Shown piece by piece: positions 61,570-64,000 of a stretch of DNA of 64,000 nt; within the stretch, counting starts at the first letter, position 1; each line of letters opens with the position of its first letter. Both the position numbers and the translations under genes were made by a program. Origin of the DNA: Rhizobium sp. CF122. Lineage in GTDB: Bacteria > Pseudomonadota > Alphaproteobacteria > Rhizobiales > Rhizobiaceae. Below the pieces are notes generated by a model. It searched no databases and had not been told where the DNA came from. It was given only the letters and a program-made list of their open reading frames with translations. The stretch is taken from assembly GCF_000282035.1 (NCBI RefSeq), contig NZ_AKKA01000119.1, positions 19,356 through 83,355 on the forward strand, in the 5' to 3' direction.

Positions 61570-63909
61570 ATGTTCGTCTTTCGCATGAAATCGCTTGCAG
61601 CCAAGCTTATCCTCATTACCGGCATTGCCATCGCCCTCGTCCTCCTCGTTTCCAACTTCTTTCTCATCGGTGAGACGCGCAACCGCGTCCAGACACTCAC
61701 CATGGACCAGGCCAATCTGGAAGCGAAGTCGATCGCCAACGAGGTCGCCTCTTCCGTCGGTGAACTGGCAGGGGCGGCACGCTCCATGGCCGGCGCGATC
61801 GGCCGTGGTCAGGAGGGCAAATATCTCGACCGCAAGGCGGTTCTCGACATGCTGAAGGCAAACGTCGAGAGTAACCAGTTCGCCTTCGGTAGCTGGTTCG
61901 CCGAAGAGCCGAACGCCTTCGACGGACAGTCGGCCAGCATGGCTGGCAAAGTCGACTTCGGTGCCGCGAAGGATGGTACTTTCAACCCGTACTGGACGAA
62001 GAGCAAGGATGGCGGCTTCACCTTCTCCACGTTCGAGTCCGACTACAAGGCTGCCTGGTACGCGCTCGCCGCGCAGAGCATGAAGGGAGCGCTCACGCCG
62101 CCTTATGCTGAGACGACGACCGGCGAGAATACGGCGATGACCTCGATCGCCTATCCGGTCGTGTCCGGCGGCAAACTGATCGGCGTCGGCGGCGTCGATA
62201 TCTCGCTGAAATCGCTCCGCGACAAGCTCTCGACGCTCCACCCCTTCGGCTCCGGCCGCGTCACGCTACTCTCGCAGACCGGCAAATGGATCGTCGCGCC
62301 GATCCCCGATCTCTCGATGAAGGATTATGACGGCGAAGGCGCGGATGCGGTGAAGAGTGCGCTCTCGACGCTGCAGCCTGCGGTCGTCAAGAACCTGACT
62401 TTCGACGGCTACGAACCCTTCGACCGCGTCGTCTATCCCTTCGCCCTGCCCGACGTGAGCACGACATGGGTGATCCTCGTGGACGTGCCACACACTGCCA
62501 TCAACGCGCCCGTTCAGGATCAGACCTTTATGATGGTCGTCGCAGGCATCCTCGTGCTTACCGCAGTCATGATCGCCCTCTACTTCGCGGTCCGCGCGTT
62601 CGTTCAGCGCCCGATTGGTGGTCTTGTCGCCAGCGTCAAGGCGCTCAGCGACGGGAAGTACGAGCATCCGGTTGCCGGCCAGGGTCGCGCCGACGAAATC
62701 GGCTCCGTTGCCAAGGCCCTTGAAGGCTTCCGCTTTGCCCTCGCCGACACGCAGCGCCTTGAAGCCGAGGCGAACAACCAGCGTGACGCAGCTGAGGCCG
62801 AGCGCGGCCGGTCGGAGGCGGAGCGGCAGCAGTCGGTTACCCTGCAGCGTCACATCGTCTCGATCGTCGGCTCCGGCCTGTCGGAGCTGTCGCAAGGCAA
62901 TCTCGGCCATCGCATCACCGAGGACTTCCCTGGCGAATACGCCAAACTGAAGCAGGATTTCAACGCGGCGCTCGAAAGCCTCGAGGAAACCATCAAGACG
63001 ATGAATCTCAGCGTCGTGAACATCGGCTCCGGTACGAGTGAAATCAGCGGCAGCGCCTCCGATCTCGCCAAGCGCACCGAGCAGCAGGCAGCAAGCCTGG
63101 AAGAAACAGCGGCAGCGCTCAACGAGCTCACCGCGCAGGTTAATTCTAGCGCCGAGAATGCCCGTACCGCTGCCGATAACGTCAACCTCGCCTGCGAGGA
63201 TGCGGAGAAGTCGGGCGAAGTGGTGCGCAAAGCGATTGCTTCGATGCAGGGTATCGAGCAATCCTCCACCGAGGTCTCGCGCATCATCGGCGTCATCGAT
63301 GAGATCGCGTTCCAGACCAACCTGCTGGCGCTGAATGCCGGTGTCGAAGCAGCACGTGCCGGTGAAGCCGGCAAGGGCTTTGCCGTCGTCGCGCAGGAAG
63401 TCCGCGAGCTGGCGCAGCGGTCCGCCAATGCCGCGAAGGAGATCAAGACGCTCATCAACACCTCGGCCGTGCAGGTCAAGGAAGGCGTCGATCTGGTTGG
63501 CCGCGCCGGCGACACGCTGCACAAGATCTCCGAGCAGGTGATGGGTATCAATGGCCTCATCCGCCAGATCTCTGCCTCGGCCAGCGAACAGGCGATCGGA
63601 CTGAAGGAGATCAACCAGGCCATGAACCAGATGGACCAAGTTACCCAGCAGAACGCCGCCATGGTCGAGGAAACGACGGCAGCCAGCGTCACGCTCAACG
63701 ATGAAGCCCAGACGCTGAAGCAACTCGTGACACGCTTCCGCGTATCCGGCATGGGTCACGCTTCGGCACTGCGCTCGACGGCTCAGCAAATGCGCGCGCC
63801 AACCGGGGCACCGACCTATCGCCAGGCAGCAGCAGCGGCACCACGGCGCGCGGTTCCTCAAACGCACGGCTCAGCAGCGCTTGCCCAGGACAACTGGGAA
63901 GAGTTCTAA
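61570..63909 (+). CDS. mcpX: dCache methyl-accepting chemotaxis protein, McpX-like
   Basis: Chemoreceptor of 779 residues. Membrane segments at about 10-32 and 325-345 enclose a large dCache periplasmic sensor (ANVESNQFAFGSWFAEEPNAF; SIAYPVVSGGKLIGVGGVDIS; WVILVDVP). A HAMP domain, coiled coil and tip motif EIAFQTNLLALNAGVEAARAGEAG follow, and the protein ends in NWEEF. Position after rbsK matches S. meliloti McpX, the receptor for proline betaine and other quaternary ammonium compounds. The start at 61570 follows GAGGAAT; a Met five codons later is possible. It is 55-60% alike in its core to the other NWEEF receptor in the window by eye. Confidence 0.9.
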   Translation: MFVFRMKSLAAKLILITGIAIALVLLVSNFFLIGETRNRVQTLTMDQANLEAKSIANEVASSVGELAGAARSMAGAIGRGQEGKYLDRKAVLDMLKANVESNQFAFGSWFAEEPNAFDGQSASMAGKVDFGAAKDGTFNPYWTKSKDGGFTFSTFESDYKAAWYALAAQSMKGALTPPYAETTTGENTAMTSIAYPVVSGGKLIGVGGVDISLKSLRDKLSTLHPFGSGRVTLLSQTGKWIVAPIPDLSMKDYDGEGADAVKSALSTLQPAVVKNLTFDGYEPFDRVVYPFALPDVSTTWVILVDVPHTAINAPVQDQTFMMVVAGILVLTAVMIALYFAVRAFVQRPIGGLVASVKALSDGKYEHPVAGQGRADEIGSVAKALEGFRFALADTQRLEAEANNQRDAAEAERGRSEAERQQSVTLQRHIVSIVGSGLSELSQGNLGHRITEDFPGEYAKLKQDFNAALESLEETIKTMNLSVVNIGSGTSEISGSASDLAKRTEQQAASLEETAAALNELTAQVNSSAENARTAADNVNLACEDAEKSGEVVRKAIASMQGIEQSSTEVSRIIGVIDEIAFQTNLLALNAGVEAARAGEAGKGFAVVAQEVRELAQRSANAAKEIKTLINTSAVQVKEGVDLVGRAGDTLHKISEQVMGINGLIRQISASASEQAIGLKEINQAMNQMDQVTQQNAAMVEETTAASVTLNDEAQTLKQLVTRFRVSGMGHASALRSTAQQMRAPTGAPTYRQAAAAAPRRAVPQTHGSAALAQDNWEEF

Positions 63910-63928
63910 GCCGGATTCGACCACCTGA

Positions 63929-64000
63929 ATCGGGTAGGAGGGAGCCTTGCGGCGTCCCTCCTACCACACCACCGTGCGAACGGTTCCGTACACGGCGGTT
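63929..64000 (-). mobile_element. 3' end of a group II intron (domains V and VI), entering from beyond the window
   Basis: On the minus strand from base 64000 the sequence reads as a domain V hairpin: lower helix ACCGCCGTG/CACGGTGGT (9 bp), a CG bulge on the 3' side, an upper helix TACG/CGTT with one mismatch and loop GAAC. After a short joiner comes a domain VI-like hairpin GGTAGGAGGGA/TCCCTCCTACC (63965-63933), then CCGAT, a usual intron 3' end (about 63929). The 3' exon begins 19 bp beyond the chemoreceptor stop. The intron body and any reverse transcriptase are outside the window. Confidence 0.72.

Noticed and set aside
62266..63867. 533-codon open frame antisense to the McpX-like gene
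   Set aside because: Shadow of the real gene with low-complexity translation and no known domain.
1..64000. CRISPR arrays, prophage, intact insertion sequences
   Set aside because: No regularly spaced repeats, phage structural genes or transposase frames were seen; the only mobile-element signal is the group II intron end at the right edge.

Overview
The window is GC-rich chromosomal DNA from an alphaproteobacterium of the family Rhizobiaceae, most like Sinorhizobium/Ensifer. The evidence is the order of recognisable genes: fadD-pgi-frk-pyrE, then pyrC and a fructose-uptake locus (frcK, frcA, frcC, frcB, divergent frcR); rpmH-rnpA-yidC-yihA-argB; dapD-dapE; truA-fmt-def, rmuC, rbsK and an McpX-like chemoreceptor. 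Species cannot be fixed from sequence reading alone.

Layout. 1-4.8 kb: 3' part of a beta-mannosidase, a PRC-barrel protein and fadD with a palindromic operator-like site. 4.9-9.2 kb: pgi, an alpha/beta hydrolase, fructokinase and pyrE. 9.4-16.4 kb: MgtC-like membrane protein, a TetR-controlled reductase/DUF1772 pair, a glyoxalase-fold protein, a membrane diguanylate cyclase, pyrC and a DUF805 protein. 16.5-23.2 kb: the fructose ABC transporter with its ROK regulator, a RbsD/FucU mutarotase and a proline-racemase-family enzyme. Uptake (frcBCA), phosphorylation (frk) and isomerisation (pgi) make a short route from fructose into central metabolism. 23.2-23.6 kb: a small RNA on the minus strand with three hairpins, each showing an anti-Shine-Dalgarno loop.

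24-34.7 kb is accessory in character: two small exported proteins, a MarR/monooxygenase pair followed by a broken cytochrome b561 gene, a GlxA-type regulator opposite a cysteine hydrolase, a YbaK deacylase, a block of amino-acid and nucleoside catabolic enzymes bracketed by an imperfect 43-bp direct repeat, and an M20 peptidase. 34.9-39 kb: tRNA-Arg(ACG), an orphan histidine kinase and a chemoreceptor.

39.2-45.4 kb is housekeeping (ribosomal protein, RNase P, membrane insertase, ribosome-assembly GTPase, argB), interrupted by a fasciclin protein with an ECF sigma/anti-sigma pair. 45.4-57.4 kb: a PEP-mutase-like enzyme with Ada, a HAD phosphatase, an EF-hand protein, a LOG protein, the lysine-pathway genes dapD and dapE, a LysR/serine hydrolase pair, and truA-fmt-def. 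57.5-64 kb: a globin-coupled chemoreceptor, rmuC, rbsK and the McpX-like receptor. The last 72 bases look like the 3' end (domains V and VI) of a group II intron on the minus strand whose body lies beyond the window.

Most of the window is ordinary core chromosome. The signals most worth a second look are the triple anti-SD hairpin RNA, the group II intron end, the sigma/anti-sigma/fasciclin module, the repeat-flanked catabolic block, and several operator-like palindromes.
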